NCBI GenBank assembly: GCA_947492185.1
Contig: CANLMR010000001.1
Span: 496,001-560,000, forward strand
From: an uncultured Tenacibaculum sp.
GTDB lineage: Bacteria > Bacteroidota > Bacteroidia > Flavobacteriales > Flavobacteriaceae
Reading direction: 5' to 3'
Length of the DNA: 64,000 bases
Part shown: in pieces, positions 26,370 through 35,589 of the stretch
How positions within the stretch are numbered: position 1 is the first letter of the stretch
How the letters are laid out: the number at the start of each line of letters is the position of its first letter
Position numbers and translations under genes: made by a program
Notes under the pieces: generated by a model
Told to the model about the DNA's origin: nothing
The model's database searches: none
What the model saw: the letters and a program-made list of their open reading frames with translations, nothing else

Positions 26370-26783
26370 ATGATGAAAGTAATCCACTCTTATTGGGCTT
26401 ATATTGTACTAGCAGTGCTAATTTATACTGTTATTAATGCCGTTTTAGGTTTAGTTCAAAAAAAAGAATTTACACATAAAGATTTCAGATTAGGTTTATT
26501 TACACTAATCACTTCTCATATACAATTATTAATTGGTTTAGGATGGTATTTTATGTCGCCATGGTATAAGTCAATGAAAGCAAGTGGTGTTGATGCTTCA
26601 AATAGATTATTAGCTGTTGAACATCCTATTATGATGATTGTTGCTATTGTTTTAATAACAATAGGATGGTCTAAACATAAAAAACAAGTTAAGAGTGAGT
26701 CTAAGTTTAAAACTTTTACAATTTTTTACGGATTAGGACTATTATTTATCTTATCAAGAATACCTTGGTCTAACTGGTTTTAA
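26370..26783 (+). CDS. four-helix membrane protein
   Basis: 137 residues with four predicted transmembrane helices (SYWAYIVLAVLIYTVINAVLG, LGLFTLITSHIQLLIGLGWYF, HPIMMIVAIVLITIGW, FTIFYGLGLLFILSRI). Histidines in helices 2 and 3 (TSHIQ, VEHPIM) recall cytochrome-b-like proteins, and similar flavobacterial proteins are often labelled so, but I cannot confirm heme binding. The start could be either of two adjacent ATGs (26370 or 26373). Confidence 0.7.
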   Translation: MMKVIHSYWAYIVLAVLIYTVINAVLGLVQKKEFTHKDFRLGLFTLITSHIQLLIGLGWYFMSPWYKSMKASGVDASNRLLAVEHPIMMIVAIVLITIGWSKHKKQVKSESKFKTFTIFYGLGLLFILSRIPWSNWF

Positions 26784-26797
26784 TAGTTAAAAATTTT

Positions 26798-26818
26798 ATT
26801 CCCGCTAAATGCGGGAAT
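26798..26818. repeat. intergenic palindrome, ATTCCC-type hairpin
   Basis: ATTCCCGC / GCGGGAAT with loop TAAAT, between the membrane protein and the PlsC gene; a member of the intergenic hairpin set in this window. Confidence 0.6.
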
Positions 26819-26834
26819 CTTACTTTTAGAGAAA

Positions 26835-27566
26835 ATGAAAATAATAAGTTACTTACTATCTACAATTTTCGCAATAGTATTTTTTATAATCCTTCTTGTG
26901 TTTCACCCTTTACAATGGTTAGGTTTAAAAATTGGAGGTCAAGATTTACACCAAAAGGTGGTTAATATCATGAATTGGTTTATAGTTAAATCTCTTCTTT
27001 TTTTAGGAATTAGAGTGAATGTAGAAAACAAATATGACATACCTAGGAATCAAACTGTAATTTTTGTTTCAAATCATCAAAGTATGTTTGATATTCCTCC
27101 AATTATATGGCATTTCAGAAAACACTGCCCTAAATTTGTTTCTAAAATAGAATTAGGTAAAGGAATACCAAGTATTTCTTTTAACTTAAAGCATGGAGGA
27201 GCAGCTTTAATTGATAGAAAGGATAGAAAACAAGCTATTTCTGAGATGGTTAACTTTTCAAAAAAGATAAACGAAAAAAAATGGTCTGCGGCTATTTTTC
27301 CAGAAGGAACAAGAAGCAGAAATGGACAACCAAAAAGTTTTGCTTCTAATGGTTTGAAAATGTTAATAAAGTATAATCCTGATACGTTCGTAGTTCCATT
27401 ATCAATTAATAATTCTTGGAAAGTGTTTAAGTACGGAAAATTTCCATTAGGAGTTGGAAGTCCAATAAAAATTACTACACATGAACCAATAAAAGTGGAT
27501 AGCTTACCGTTTGAAGAATTATTAGAAAAAGTTGAAACAACTGTAAAATCAGGAATTCAATACTAA
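26835..27566 (+). CDS. 1-acyl-sn-glycerol-3-phosphate acyltransferase (PlsC family)
   Basis: Transfers an acyl chain to lysophosphatidate in phospholipid synthesis at the inner membrane. Catalytic NHQSMFD (80-86) and FPEGTRSR (motif III) are intact; an N-terminal hydrophobic helix anchors the protein. 243 residues is standard. An acyl-ACP desaturase follows about 50 nt downstream. A second PlsC-type gene is at 41237. Confidence 0.9.
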   Translation: MKIISYLLSTIFAIVFFIILLVFHPLQWLGLKIGGQDLHQKVVNIMNWFIVKSLLFLGIRVNVENKYDIPRNQTVIFVSNHQSMFDIPPIIWHFRKHCPKFVSKIELGKGIPSISFNLKHGGAALIDRKDRKQAISEMVNFSKKINEKKWSAAIFPEGTRSRNGQPKSFASNGLKMLIKYNPDTFVVPLSINNSWKVFKYGKFPLGVGSPIKITTHEPIKVDSLPFEELLEKVETTVKSGIQY

Positions 27567-27617
27567 AAAGAACAAAAAACAATTCAAATAACTAAATATT
27601 AATTCCTAAAAAACTAT

Positions 27618-28598
27618 ATGTCAATACATAATATAAGAAAAGAGGTAATGAAAACCTTGGAAAGTAAAATCCATGGTTTTGTAGATGATTTTTTAATTCC
27701 AGCAGAAAAAATATGGCAGCCTACTGATTTTCTTCCGAATTCGCAAAGCGATAATTTTATTGAAGAAGTAAAAGAAATTCAGGAAATATCTAAGGAATTA
27801 AATGATGATTTTTGGACGGTTTTAATTGGAGATACTATTACAGAAGAAGCGTTACCAACATACGAATCTTGGTTGATGGATTTAGATGGAGTACATCAAG
27901 ATCCAGATAATGGATGGGCAAAATGGGTAAGAGCTTGGACCGCTGAAGAAAATCGTCATGGAGACGTTTTGAATAAATATTTGTATTTATCTGGTAGAGT
28001 TAATATGAAAGAAGTTGAAATCTCTACGCAACATTTAATCGCTGATGGTTTTGATATCGGAACGTCAACTGACCCTTATAAAAACTTTGTTTATACTAGT
28101 TTCCAAGAATTAGCAACTTATGTTTCTCACAATAATGTGGCTAAAATAGCTCGTAAAAAAGGTCATAAATTGTTAGCGAGAATGTCTAAAATTATTGCAG
28201 GAGATGAAATGAGACATCATAAAGCGTATACAGCTTTTGTAAAGGAAATTTTCAAAATTGATCCAAGTGAAATGATGTTAGCATTTGAGAAAATGATGAA
28301 ACATAAAATTGTAATGCCTGCAATGCATTTAAGAGAATCATTTAATGTAAAAGGTAGCTTGTTTGATGATTTTTCTACAGTGGCGCAAAGAATTGGAGTT
28401 TATACAGGTTTTGACTATGTAGATATTCTTAGAAAGTTAAATGAAACTTGGGAAATTGATAAAATTACAGGTTTAACAGCAGAAGCTGAAAAGGCAAGAG
28501 ATTATTTAATGAAACTTCCAGATAGAATGTATCGAATTACAGAACGAATAGTAATTCCTGATACCGAATTTAAATTTAAATGGATGATTCCATCATAA
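27618..28598 (+). CDS. acyl-ACP desaturase (soluble di-iron)
   Basis: Stearoyl-ACP desaturase-like enzyme introducing a double bond into acyl-ACP with O2 and reduced ferredoxin. The two di-iron motifs EENRHGD and DEMRHH are present, with WTAEENRHGDVLNKYLYL characteristic of the family. 326 residues fits. The gene follows PlsC, suggesting a membrane-lipid block, and ends in a strong terminator. Confidence 0.92.
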   Translation: MSIHNIRKEVMKTLESKIHGFVDDFLIPAEKIWQPTDFLPNSQSDNFIEEVKEIQEISKELNDDFWTVLIGDTITEEALPTYESWLMDLDGVHQDPDNGWAKWVRAWTAEENRHGDVLNKYLYLSGRVNMKEVEISTQHLIADGFDIGTSTDPYKNFVYTSFQELATYVSHNNVAKIARKKGHKLLARMSKIIAGDEMRHHKAYTAFVKEIFKIDPSEMMLAFEKMMKHKIVMPAMHLRESFNVKGSLFDDFSTVAQRIGVYTGFDYVDILRKLNETWEIDKITGLTAEAEKARDYLMKLPDRMYRITERIVIPDTEFKFKWMIPS

Positions 28599-28634
28599 GT
28601 AAAAAAGCAACCCTATATAGGGTTGCTTTTTTAC
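28599..28634. terminator. bidirectional intrinsic terminator
   Basis: Perfect 36-nt palindrome (GTAAAAAAGCAACCCTAT and its complement) between the convergent desaturase and DUF1905 genes; T-runs on both strands. Confidence 0.92.
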
Positions 28635-28934
28635 TTATATGAATATTTTGACATCTAATATTTCATCTATTTTTATTTTAGTTTTTTGTCTAATATCTAC
28701 TTTAATTGGAAGTAAGTAAGTTTTTATTTTAGAATCAAACCAAATGGAAGTTTCCCATTGAATATTGTAAATTTCGGCGGTAGCTTTTAGTCTTCCCCAA
28801 CCTTCTTCCATCCATTGATTTTGAGCTCTTATTTCTTTAGAAATTTCTTTTGGTAAAGAAACAAAATGCCAGCCGCCATTTGGTGAATGTTTCCATAATT
28901 TCCCAGAGAAAAAATAGGTGATTTTTGGGTTCAA
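28635..28934 (-). CDS. DUF1905 domain-containing protein
   Basis: 99 residues matching the DUF1905 pattern: GKLWKHSPNGGWHFVSLPKEIS at the start, GWGRLKATAEI in the middle and YLLPIKVDIRQKTKIKIDEILDVKI at the end. The start is TTG at 28934; no in-frame ATG is near and the family begins at this place. The gene ends next to a shared terminator. Biochemical role unknown. Confidence 0.82.
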   Translation of the reverse strand: MNPKITYFFSGKLWKHSPNGGWHFVSLPKEISKEIRAQNQWMEEGWGRLKATAEIYNIQWETSIWFDSKIKTYLLPIKVDIRQKTKIKIDEILDVKIFI

Positions 28935-28947
28935 AATAATAATTGTC

Positions 28948-30447
28948 TTATGATTTTTTGAATAAGATTTTTTTATTAGTTATTCCTTTATCAGTTTCAA
29001 TTTTAAGGAAATAAATATTAGAACTACTTGATTTAGTAAATCCGAGTTCAGAGAATTCAGAATTAAGAGGTTTTAACGTAATTTCTTGACCTAAAGAATT
29101 ATACATTTTGACATCATGTATTAGCGTATTGTTTGAATTTATGTATAAAATATTATCACTAATGTAAAATCTAAAATGATCATTCTTAATATCATTTAAG
29201 CTTAAAGTTGAATTTGTATTGAATACTTGGAAGTAATTATTAACATCATCATTTCTAAAAGATCCCATTGCAACTAACTCACCATTTTGGTTAATTGAAA
29301 TAGAATTTCCTAGTCTATCACCTGCAGTAGTTCCAATAATTGAGTTTCCTTCTTTTTGCCAATTATTATTTAAAAATTTAAAGGTTTCTACTTTACCCTT
29401 ATCACTCTCAAAACCATTACTACCAACTGAGATTCTATCGCCATCATTATTTAATTTTACTGCACTTCCTAATTTGTCTCCTTCATTTCCTAAAATTGAT
29501 CCTCCTTTTTTTGTCCAATTTGAATTCTCGAATTGATAAATTTCTACTTTACCAGCGTTTTCTGAGTTTTCGTCATTTAATAAGGCTCCCACAATAATTT
29601 GATCACCGTTAGCATTAATATCTACAGTAGCTCCAAAAAAGTCTCCCGTTTCATTTCCTGAAATGTTCTGACCTTTTTGCACCCAATTATTACCTGAAAG
29701 TTGATAAATTTTAACTACACCATTAATAGCCGGATTCCCATTTCTATATAATCCTGGTCCACCTGCGACAATTGTATTTCCGGTGTCATCTAATGCTACT
29801 GAATAACCTAAATTTGTATAATTCTCAGTTCCTGTGATAGTGCTTCCAATTTGTACCCAATCATTTGAGCTTGTATCAAAATCAAATATTACGATATTAC
29901 CAATATGCGTTCCACCCGATTGAGAAGAAGGTGTTCCAATAGCGATTCTACTTCCTGCACTATTAAAACTAATGCTATTTCCAGTAAAATAATCAGTTAA
30001 GCTATCTGTTAAGTTCGTTCCTTTTTGTTCCCATTGGTTTGTTAATGAATTGAATTCATAAACCTTTACAATACCTGATTGAAAGCTGTAAAAATCGCTT
30101 AGTGGGATTCCAATTGCTAATAAATTTCCGTTTGAATTTAAAGCCAAAGAATTACCAAACTTATCTCCTGAATTATCTCCAAAAATATCATTTCCTTTCT
30201 GAACCCAATTATTAGAAGTGCTATCGAACTCATAAATTCTAACATATCCTGTTCCAGAACCATTTGTAGTATCTGTACCGTCAGCAGAAATTGCAAGTAC
30301 TTTACCATCAGAACTCATGGTAACAGTTTCAGCAAAATTTTCATCGCTGGATGTGGCATAAACTCTAGATCCTACTTGGGTTTGTGCGTTAGTAAATAAA
30401 TAAGTGAAAGAAGCCAAAATAATGGCTAACATTGTAATTTTTCTCAT
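28948..30447 (-). CDS. secreted FG-GAP-like repeat protein with T9SS C-terminal sorting domain
   Basis: About 499 residues. Signal peptide MRKITMLAIILASFTYLFTNAQ, then about seven repeats of roughly 50-55 residues of the type GDKFGNSLALNSNGNLLAIG...VKVYEF, as in integrin-alpha/FG-GAP or propeller proteins. The C-terminal ~75 residues (VKMYNSLGQEITLKPLN...IYFLKIETDKGITNKKILFKK) are a type A T9SS sorting domain, so export through SprA/PorV is expected. ATG 30447 replaces the ORF-track start because it begins the signal peptide. Confidence 0.85.
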   Translation of the reverse strand: MRKITMLAIILASFTYLFTNAQTQVGSRVYATSSDENFAETVTMSSDGKVLAISADGTDTTNGSGTGYVRIYEFDSTSNNWVQKGNDIFGDNSGDKFGNSLALNSNGNLLAIGIPLSDFYSFQSGIVKVYEFNSLTNQWEQKGTNLTDSLTDYFTGNSISFNSAGSRIAIGTPSSQSGGTHIGNIVIFDFDTSSNDWVQIGSTITGTENYTNLGYSVALDDTGNTIVAGGPGLYRNGNPAINGVVKIYQLSGNNWVQKGQNISGNETGDFFGATVDINANGDQIIVGALLNDENSENAGKVEIYQFENSNWTKKGGSILGNEGDKLGSAVKLNNDGDRISVGSNGFESDKGKVETFKFLNNNWQKEGNSIIGTTAGDRLGNSISINQNGELVAMGSFRNDDVNNYFQVFNTNSTLSLNDIKNDHFRFYISDNILYINSNNTLIHDVKMYNSLGQEITLKPLNSEFSELGFTKSSSSNIYFLKIETDKGITNKKILFKKS

Positions 30448-30558
30448 AACGATTTTATTAAATTTTAATTTAGTAATAACTTGATAAAGTATAGCAATTA
30501 TGTTCTTTATCAAAGAAACAAAATTAAGAAGATTTTCTCAAAATTAAGTTTAAATAAT

Positions 30559-31185
30559 TTATAACTTAAATGAAATACCAGTTTCAATACCTGCACTATT
30601 ATGACCACTATTTGGAAAAGCTAAATCTAAATTGGAGTTATGTCTTAAAGTAAAACGTAAATCGAATATAACTTTACGCTGTTTCCATGAAAACCCTAAA
30701 CCGAGAATATCAGAGAAAGCAAAACCTTTTTTTAATCGCTCGGTATCATCTCCAGAAATCATTGGACCTACACTAGCTTGCATATATGTATTCAAATTTT
30801 TAAATAAGGAATAACGTACAAGTATTCCAATATTCAAAGCATACTCATTAAAACATCGTTTCTGAGTGTAAAGTTCTCGTAATGCTAAATAGTTTGGTAT
30901 ATCTGATGTAACAAAAAACTCATTTAATAATTGATGTTGAACAAAATATATACTAGGCTCAATAGTTAACTCGTAAGACCATTTATTTTTTTTAGAAAGT
31001 AAATAGTTGATTTGAACTTTTAGATATTCATTCTTATAATTATAATCAGGATCACTTAAAATAAAATTATTTAAAGAGGCTTGGCCATAGTTAATACCTA
31101 ACGAGTATCTACTATTTTTCTCCTGTGAGAATAAAGCAATATTCAAATTTACAAGTAGTAAAATAAATACAAAACGAATTTTCAT
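30559..31185 (-). CDS. PagL-like acyloxyacyl hydrolase (lipid A deacylase family)
   Basis: 208-residue outer-membrane barrel with signal peptide MKIRFVFILLLVNLNIALFSQ (start ATG 31185; the TTG at 31200 would overlap the upstream stop). The C-terminal RFTLRHNSNLDLAFPNSGHNSAG fits the PagL catalytic region, with the His and Ser of the H-x-S motif and a following Glu (GIETG). Such enzymes remove a 3-O-acyl chain from lipid A. It follows the omega-amidase gene by 11 nt, so the two are probably one operon. Confidence 0.75.
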   Translation of the reverse strand: MKIRFVFILLLVNLNIALFSQEKNSRYSLGINYGQASLNNFILSDPDYNYKNEYLKVQINYLLSKKNKWSYELTIEPSIYFVQHQLLNEFFVTSDIPNYLALRELYTQKRCFNEYALNIGILVRYSLFKNLNTYMQASVGPMISGDDTERLKKGFAFSDILGLGFSWKQRKVIFDLRFTLRHNSNLDLAFPNSGHNSAGIETGISFKL

Positions 31186-31196
31186 AAGCAATTTAG

Positions 31197-31979
31197 TCAA
31201 GGCAATTTGAACTCAAAAACATCTATATCCTTTAAAAATCCAAGTTTATTTCTAACTTCTTCTTGAGTGTTTTTATTAATTTGAACAGAAATAATTCCTG
31301 AAGCTTCGTTTTTCTCTTGAGATAGAGCCTCTCCTAAACAATCAACAATAATTGAGTGACCTACATATGCATAATCATTTCCATCTTTTCCAATTCTATT
31401 TACACCAATAGTATAACTCATATTTTCAATAGCTCTAGCTTTTAATAAAGCATCCCAAGCACTAATTCTTTTTTCTGGCCAACTTGCCACATAAAGAAGT
31501 AAATCATAATCCTCGACATTTCTTGCCCAAACAGGAAAACGTAAATCATAGCAAATAAGTGGACAAATTTTCCATCCTTTATACTCTACTAATAATTTTT
31601 GTGTTCCAGAGCTATACGTTTCATGTTCTTTAGCTAAAGTAAACGTGTGCTTTTTATCATAGTACTCGAATTCTCCCGAAGGAAATACAAAGAACAAACG
31701 ATTGTAATATTGATTTGCTTCTGTAATAATAACACTACCTACTACGGCGCTATTTTTCTTTTTGGCAATGTCTTTCATCCAATTAACAGTTGTTCCATCC
31801 ACTTCCTCAGCCAATTCAGAAGCATTCATAGAGAACCCTGTTGTAAACATTTCTGGTAAAACAATAAGATCTACATTATTGTTAATCTGCTCTATTTGAG
31901 ATGAAAAATAGGATAAATTTTCTTGAGGATTTTCCCAAGATAAGTCTACTTGTAGCAATGAAATATTTAAAGTATTCAT
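31197..31979 (-). CDS. omega-amidase/nitrilase family hydrolase (YafV/Nit2-like)
   Basis: Carbon-nitrogen hydrolase of 260 residues with the Glu-Lys-Cys triad: E in VLPEMFTTGFSM, K in YYDKKHTF and C in CPLICYDLRFPVWARN. This pattern and length match YafV/Nit2 omega-amidases that hydrolyse alpha-ketoglutaramate or 2-oxosuccinamate. It is divergent from the AddB-like gene and upstream of the PagL-like gene. Confidence 0.88.
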   Translation of the reverse strand: MNTLNISLLQVDLSWENPQENLSYFSSQIEQINNNVDLIVLPEMFTTGFSMNASELAEEVDGTTVNWMKDIAKKKNSAVVGSVIITEANQYYNRLFFVFPSGEFEYYDKKHTFTLAKEHETYSSGTQKLLVEYKGWKICPLICYDLRFPVWARNVEDYDLLLYVASWPEKRISAWDALLKARAIENMSYTIGVNRIGKDGNDYAYVGHSIIVDCLGEALSQEKNEASGIISVQINKNTQEEVRNKLGFLKDIDVFEFKLP

Positions 31980-32028
31980 AAGTGTTAGTTCTTAATCAAA
32001 AATAACATAATTATTGTACTTTAGATCT

Positions 32029-34782
32029 ATGCAAACATTTATTCAGGAAACAATTCAAGACATTCTAAAAACGACTACCAGTTTTGAAAATGTAACCTTT
32101 ATTTTGCCATCTAATCGTGCAGGAGTTTTTGTAAAACAAGCACTAAAAGATGCGCAAGTAACTGGTTTTTTACCTGAAATATTAAATGTTGAAGAGTTTA
32201 CCGAACGCGTGTCTGGAATTCGAAAAATTGATAGCATTCAATTACTTTTTTACTTCTATAAAATTTATAAAGAATTAGAAGAGAAACCAGATGCTTTTGA
32301 TACGTTTTCTTCATGGGCTTTTACGGTGTTGCAAGACTTTAATGAGATTGATCAACATTTGGTGAATTCAGAAGAAGTGTTCATTTATGTTAGAGATGTA
32401 CAACGATTACGAAATTGGTCTGTAAAAGGAACATTTCAGGAAACTGAACTTATGAAAAATCATTTTGCTTTTATGGAAAAGCTGAATGAATATTACAATG
32501 CTTTATATTCCTTTTTACTAGAAAACAATGTTGGATATCAAGGTTGTATGTATAGAGAAGCAACTAAGAATATCGAAACTTTCTTAGAAGCAAATACACA
32601 AAAGCAATTCTTTTTTATTGGTTTTAATGCACTGAATAAAGCAGAGGAATTTCTAATCAAAGAAATGTTAGAATCAGGAAACACAAAAACCTATTGGGAT
32701 ATTGATGAGTCCTTTTTGCAATCTCGACATCAAGCAGGTAATTTCATAAGAAAGTATAAAACGTCATGGAAGTATTATGAGCAAAATGAGCTCAATATTG
32801 TTAGTACGAATTTCTCTAAAGAAAAGAACATTCAACTCATTGGAGCAGCGAAGAATATTTCCCAAATGAAATATGTTGGAGAGTTACTTTCTAATATGGA
32901 AAATCATAACAATACGGCTTTGGTATTGGCTGATGAATCGCTACTTCCAATTACCCTAAATTCTTTACCAGAAAGTGTTGAATCTATAAATATCACTATG
33001 GGATATCCATTGAAAGATATTCCATTAACCAGTTTGTTTTTATCTCTTTTTCAATTGTTCATTTCTCAAGAAAAATTACAAAAGAAAGCAAGCAAACAAT
33101 TTTATTATAAAGATGTAATTAAGGTGATTAAGCAGCCTTTAATTCATCGTTTGTTATTGATTGAAAATCGATCGGTTTCAGATGAAATTACAACTGCAAT
33201 ACATAATAATAACCTAACTTTCGTTTCTAAAGATTTTTTAGATTCATATTTGGTAAAAACAGAAGATACTATTCAAAATCTTGTTGGAAACCTTTTTATG
33301 TTTAGTGGAGATGTAAGTGAGTTTTTGAATACTATTTTAGAACTTATCGATAGTTTGAAGTCAATTGTAAGCGGATTAGAAAAGGAATTTTTGTTTCGTT
33401 ATTATACGGCTTTTATGCAGTTGCATAACTTACAGCTCGAGTTTGGTTATTTCTCAGATTTAAAAACATTATATCAATTCTTCAAGCAGTTGATAACATC
33501 AGAAAGTTTATCGTTTCAAGGAGAGCCATTAGCAGGATTACAATTAATGGGAATGTTAGAAACTCGTTTACTAGATTTCGAAACTGTTATTCTTACCTCT
33601 GTAAATGAAGGAATTTTGCCGGCGAATTCAAAACAAACTTCTTTTATTCCTTTTGATGCAAAAGTTCAATATGGGTTACCTACGTATCGAGAGAAAGATG
33701 CAATTTTCTCCTATCACTTTTTCCGTTTACTACAAAGAGCAAAAAATGTGTATTTAATTTACAATACAGAGAATGATTCTTTTGGTGGTGGTGAAAAAAG
33801 TAGATTTATAACTCAGCTTGAATTGCTGAAAAAAGATATTAAAACCACTTTCATTAGCCCGAAAGTAAACTCAAACGTTCAATACAAAAAAGACGTTCAA
33901 AAAAACGATGCTGTGTTGTTGAAGTTAGAAGAATTGGCCAAGAAAGGAATTTCACCTTCTGCATTAACTAATTACTTATATAATCCTATTGCCTTTTATC
34001 AGAAGAAAGTGTTGAAAATTAAAGAGTTTGATGAAATTGAGGAAGAAGTAGCCTTCAATACTTTAGGAATTGTAGTACATGAAACCTTAAGAGAATTGTA
34101 TGAACCTTATTTAGGTAAGTTTATAGTGCTTGAAGATGTAAAGCAAATGAAACCTAAAATTGAAGAGTTTATTCAGAAAAACTTCAGGATTCACTTTAAA
34201 AATGGAGATGTTACTACGGGTAAAAATAAGTTGATATTTGAAGTGGCAAGTCGTTTTGTGAGTAATTTTTTGAATCAGGAAATAGCACTTTTGAAAGATG
34301 AGTCAAATCAATTGAAAATAGTTGCCGTTGAAAAAGATTACGAAGCTTTTATCACAGTGGATGGAATTGATTTTCCAATTAAAATTCATGGTCAGGTAGA
34401 TAGAATTGATGAATTAAATGGTATCACAAGAATAATCGATTATAAAACAGGAAGTGTAAAACCATCAGATTTAAAGGTTCCGTTTTTAGAAGAGATTTGC
34501 GACTTTAAATACAGTAAAGCAATTCAAGTTTTACTCTATGCATTTATGTATTTAGAGAGCGAAAATGTAAAAGAAAACTCAGAGATGCAAGCTGGAATTA
34601 TTTCGTTTAAAAAATTGCAATCTGGATTTATGAAACTTAATTTTTCCGAGAAGTTCAGAGGAGAAGATTTCAACGTAACACCAGAAAGAGTTTATGCTTT
34701 TATAGAGGAGATTAAGATTTTAATCAAAGAGATCTATAATCCTGAAGTCGATTTTGTAGAACCTAGTGAGTTGCCTTTTTAA
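32029..34782 (+). CDS. PD-(D/E)XK nuclease family protein, AddB/RexB-like
   Basis: 917-residue protein like the nuclease subunit of AddAB-type recombination enzymes. The N-terminal ILPSNRAGVFVKQAL replaces a working Walker A, as in the inactivated helicase half of AddB. The nuclease domain is at about 660-880, with GIVVHETLRELYEP, VDRIDELNGITRIIDYKTGS (the D and D-Y-K residues) and IQVLLYAFMY. I do not see the four-cysteine Fe-S staple of B. subtilis AddB. No AddA-like helicase is adjacent. ATG 32029 is chosen over 32014. Confidence 0.82.
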   Translation: MQTFIQETIQDILKTTTSFENVTFILPSNRAGVFVKQALKDAQVTGFLPEILNVEEFTERVSGIRKIDSIQLLFYFYKIYKELEEKPDAFDTFSSWAFTVLQDFNEIDQHLVNSEEVFIYVRDVQRLRNWSVKGTFQETELMKNHFAFMEKLNEYYNALYSFLLENNVGYQGCMYREATKNIETFLEANTQKQFFFIGFNALNKAEEFLIKEMLESGNTKTYWDIDESFLQSRHQAGNFIRKYKTSWKYYEQNELNIVSTNFSKEKNIQLIGAAKNISQMKYVGELLSNMENHNNTALVLADESLLPITLNSLPESVESINITMGYPLKDIPLTSLFLSLFQLFISQEKLQKKASKQFYYKDVIKVIKQPLIHRLLLIENRSVSDEITTAIHNNNLTFVSKDFLDSYLVKTEDTIQNLVGNLFMFSGDVSEFLNTILELIDSLKSIVSGLEKEFLFRYYTAFMQLHNLQLEFGYFSDLKTLYQFFKQLITSESLSFQGEPLAGLQLMGMLETRLLDFETVILTSVNEGILPANSKQTSFIPFDAKVQYGLPTYREKDAIFSYHFFRLLQRAKNVYLIYNTENDSFGGGEKSRFITQLELLKKDIKTTFISPKVNSNVQYKKDVQKNDAVLLKLEELAKKGISPSALTNYLYNPIAFYQKKVLKIKEFDEIEEEVAFNTLGIVVHETLRELYEPYLGKFIVLEDVKQMKPKIEEFIQKNFRIHFKNGDVTTGKNKLIFEVASRFVSNFLNQEIALLKDESNQLKIVAVEKDYEAFITVDGIDFPIKIHGQVDRIDELNGITRIIDYKTGSVKPSDLKVPFLEEICDFKYSKAIQVLLYAFMYLESENVKENSEMQAGIISFKKLQSGFMKLNFSEKFRGEDFNVTPERVYAFIEEIKILIKEIYNPEVDFVEPSELPF

Positions 34783-34789
34783 TTGTAAG

Positions 34790-34902
34790 GTCATTGCGAA
34801 AAAAACGAAATAAGATGAAGTTTTTTGTGGCAATCTTTATATTCTGAACTAGATTTAGGTTAAAAACTGAGATTACTTCAGCCTGTAAGTCTTCGTAATG
34901 AC
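34790..34902. repeat. interspersed repeat with GTCATT...AATGAC ends
   Basis: The intergenic segment is bounded by imperfect inverted ends GTCATTGCGAA and TTCGTAATGAC (10 of 11 pairing) with internal CAATCT / AGATTACTT also in inverted order. This is the architecture of the GTCATTGCGA...GTAATGAC elements dispersed in Bacteroidota genomes; it looks like a degenerate non-coding copy. Confidence 0.6.
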
Positions 34903-34910
34903 GATTTATT

Positions 34911-35441
34911 TTATATCTCCATCCCAACAATTTCCCAAACCTGATCATGAGCTGGATATTCACAAATAGTTTTAAACCCTATAGCGTTATGAGCATTTAT
35001 GGAACGAATATTTTCAGCATCAATCTCAGTTATAATACTGGAATACTTTCCTGTAAAAACTGCACTCATTTTATCATATAAACCTCGAAAAATTCCTTTA
35101 CCACGATGTTCTTTATCTACACATACTTGCCCCATGATGATAAAATTCTGATTAATGTTTAACTTTTCCAATTCTGTAAACATGGGAATTAAAACAGGAA
35201 TGGAATCTTTAAAAACAGTTGACATTGATAAAGCGTATCCAACAACTTTGTTATTGTATTTCGCTATAATATGTGGATGAATTTCATGCATTTTAAAAAG
35301 TGTCTCAAAATCATGTTCGACCGTAACAAATCCTTCTTGCTTTTTTTCTTCATCACTTAATCCTTTAGGTAAATTTTGCTGTTGTAATTCTAAAATTTGA
35401 TGAAGTTCAGTTTGAGTAGAAGTTTGTGTGAAAATTAGCAT
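34911..35441 (-). CDS. GNAT family N-acetyltransferase
   Basis: 176 residues with the acetyl-CoA-binding motif A, GQVCVDKEHRGKGIFRGLYDKM (pyrophosphate loop HRGKGI), preceded by the typical beta-strand KVVGYALSM and followed by INAHNAIGFKTI. The acceptor cannot be inferred. It is convergent with the AddB-like gene, separated by the interspersed repeat, and divergent from pgk. Confidence 0.88.
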   Translation of the reverse strand: MLIFTQTSTQTELHQILELQQQNLPKGLSDEEKKQEGFVTVEHDFETLFKMHEIHPHIIAKYNNKVVGYALSMSTVFKDSIPVLIPMFTELEKLNINQNFIIMGQVCVDKEHRGKGIFRGLYDKMSAVFTGKYSSIITEIDAENIRSINAHNAIGFKTICEYPAHDQVWEIVGMEI

Positions 35442-35541
35442 GAGGTGTAGCGATAAGTTGAACAGATTTTTTGCAAACGTTTTCGTTATAAAAATAAAGA
35501 AATATGCTTTTTTAATCGCGTTTTTTCTAATTTAGAATAAT

Positions 35542-35549
35542 TATTTTTG
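35542..35549 (+). promoter_or_regulatory. -7 box (TATTTTTG) for pgk
   Basis: Exact TAnnTTTG match, 40 nt before the pgk ATG. Confidence 0.55.
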
Positions 35550-35589
35550 CTACAAATCAAAAAAAGCAAACTTCTTAAAAACCGAAGCA

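Noticed and set aside
34763-34963. 66-codon minus-strand ORF between AddB-like and GNAT genes
   Set aside because: It spans an interspersed repeat and the ends of both real genes; composition does not suggest a protein.
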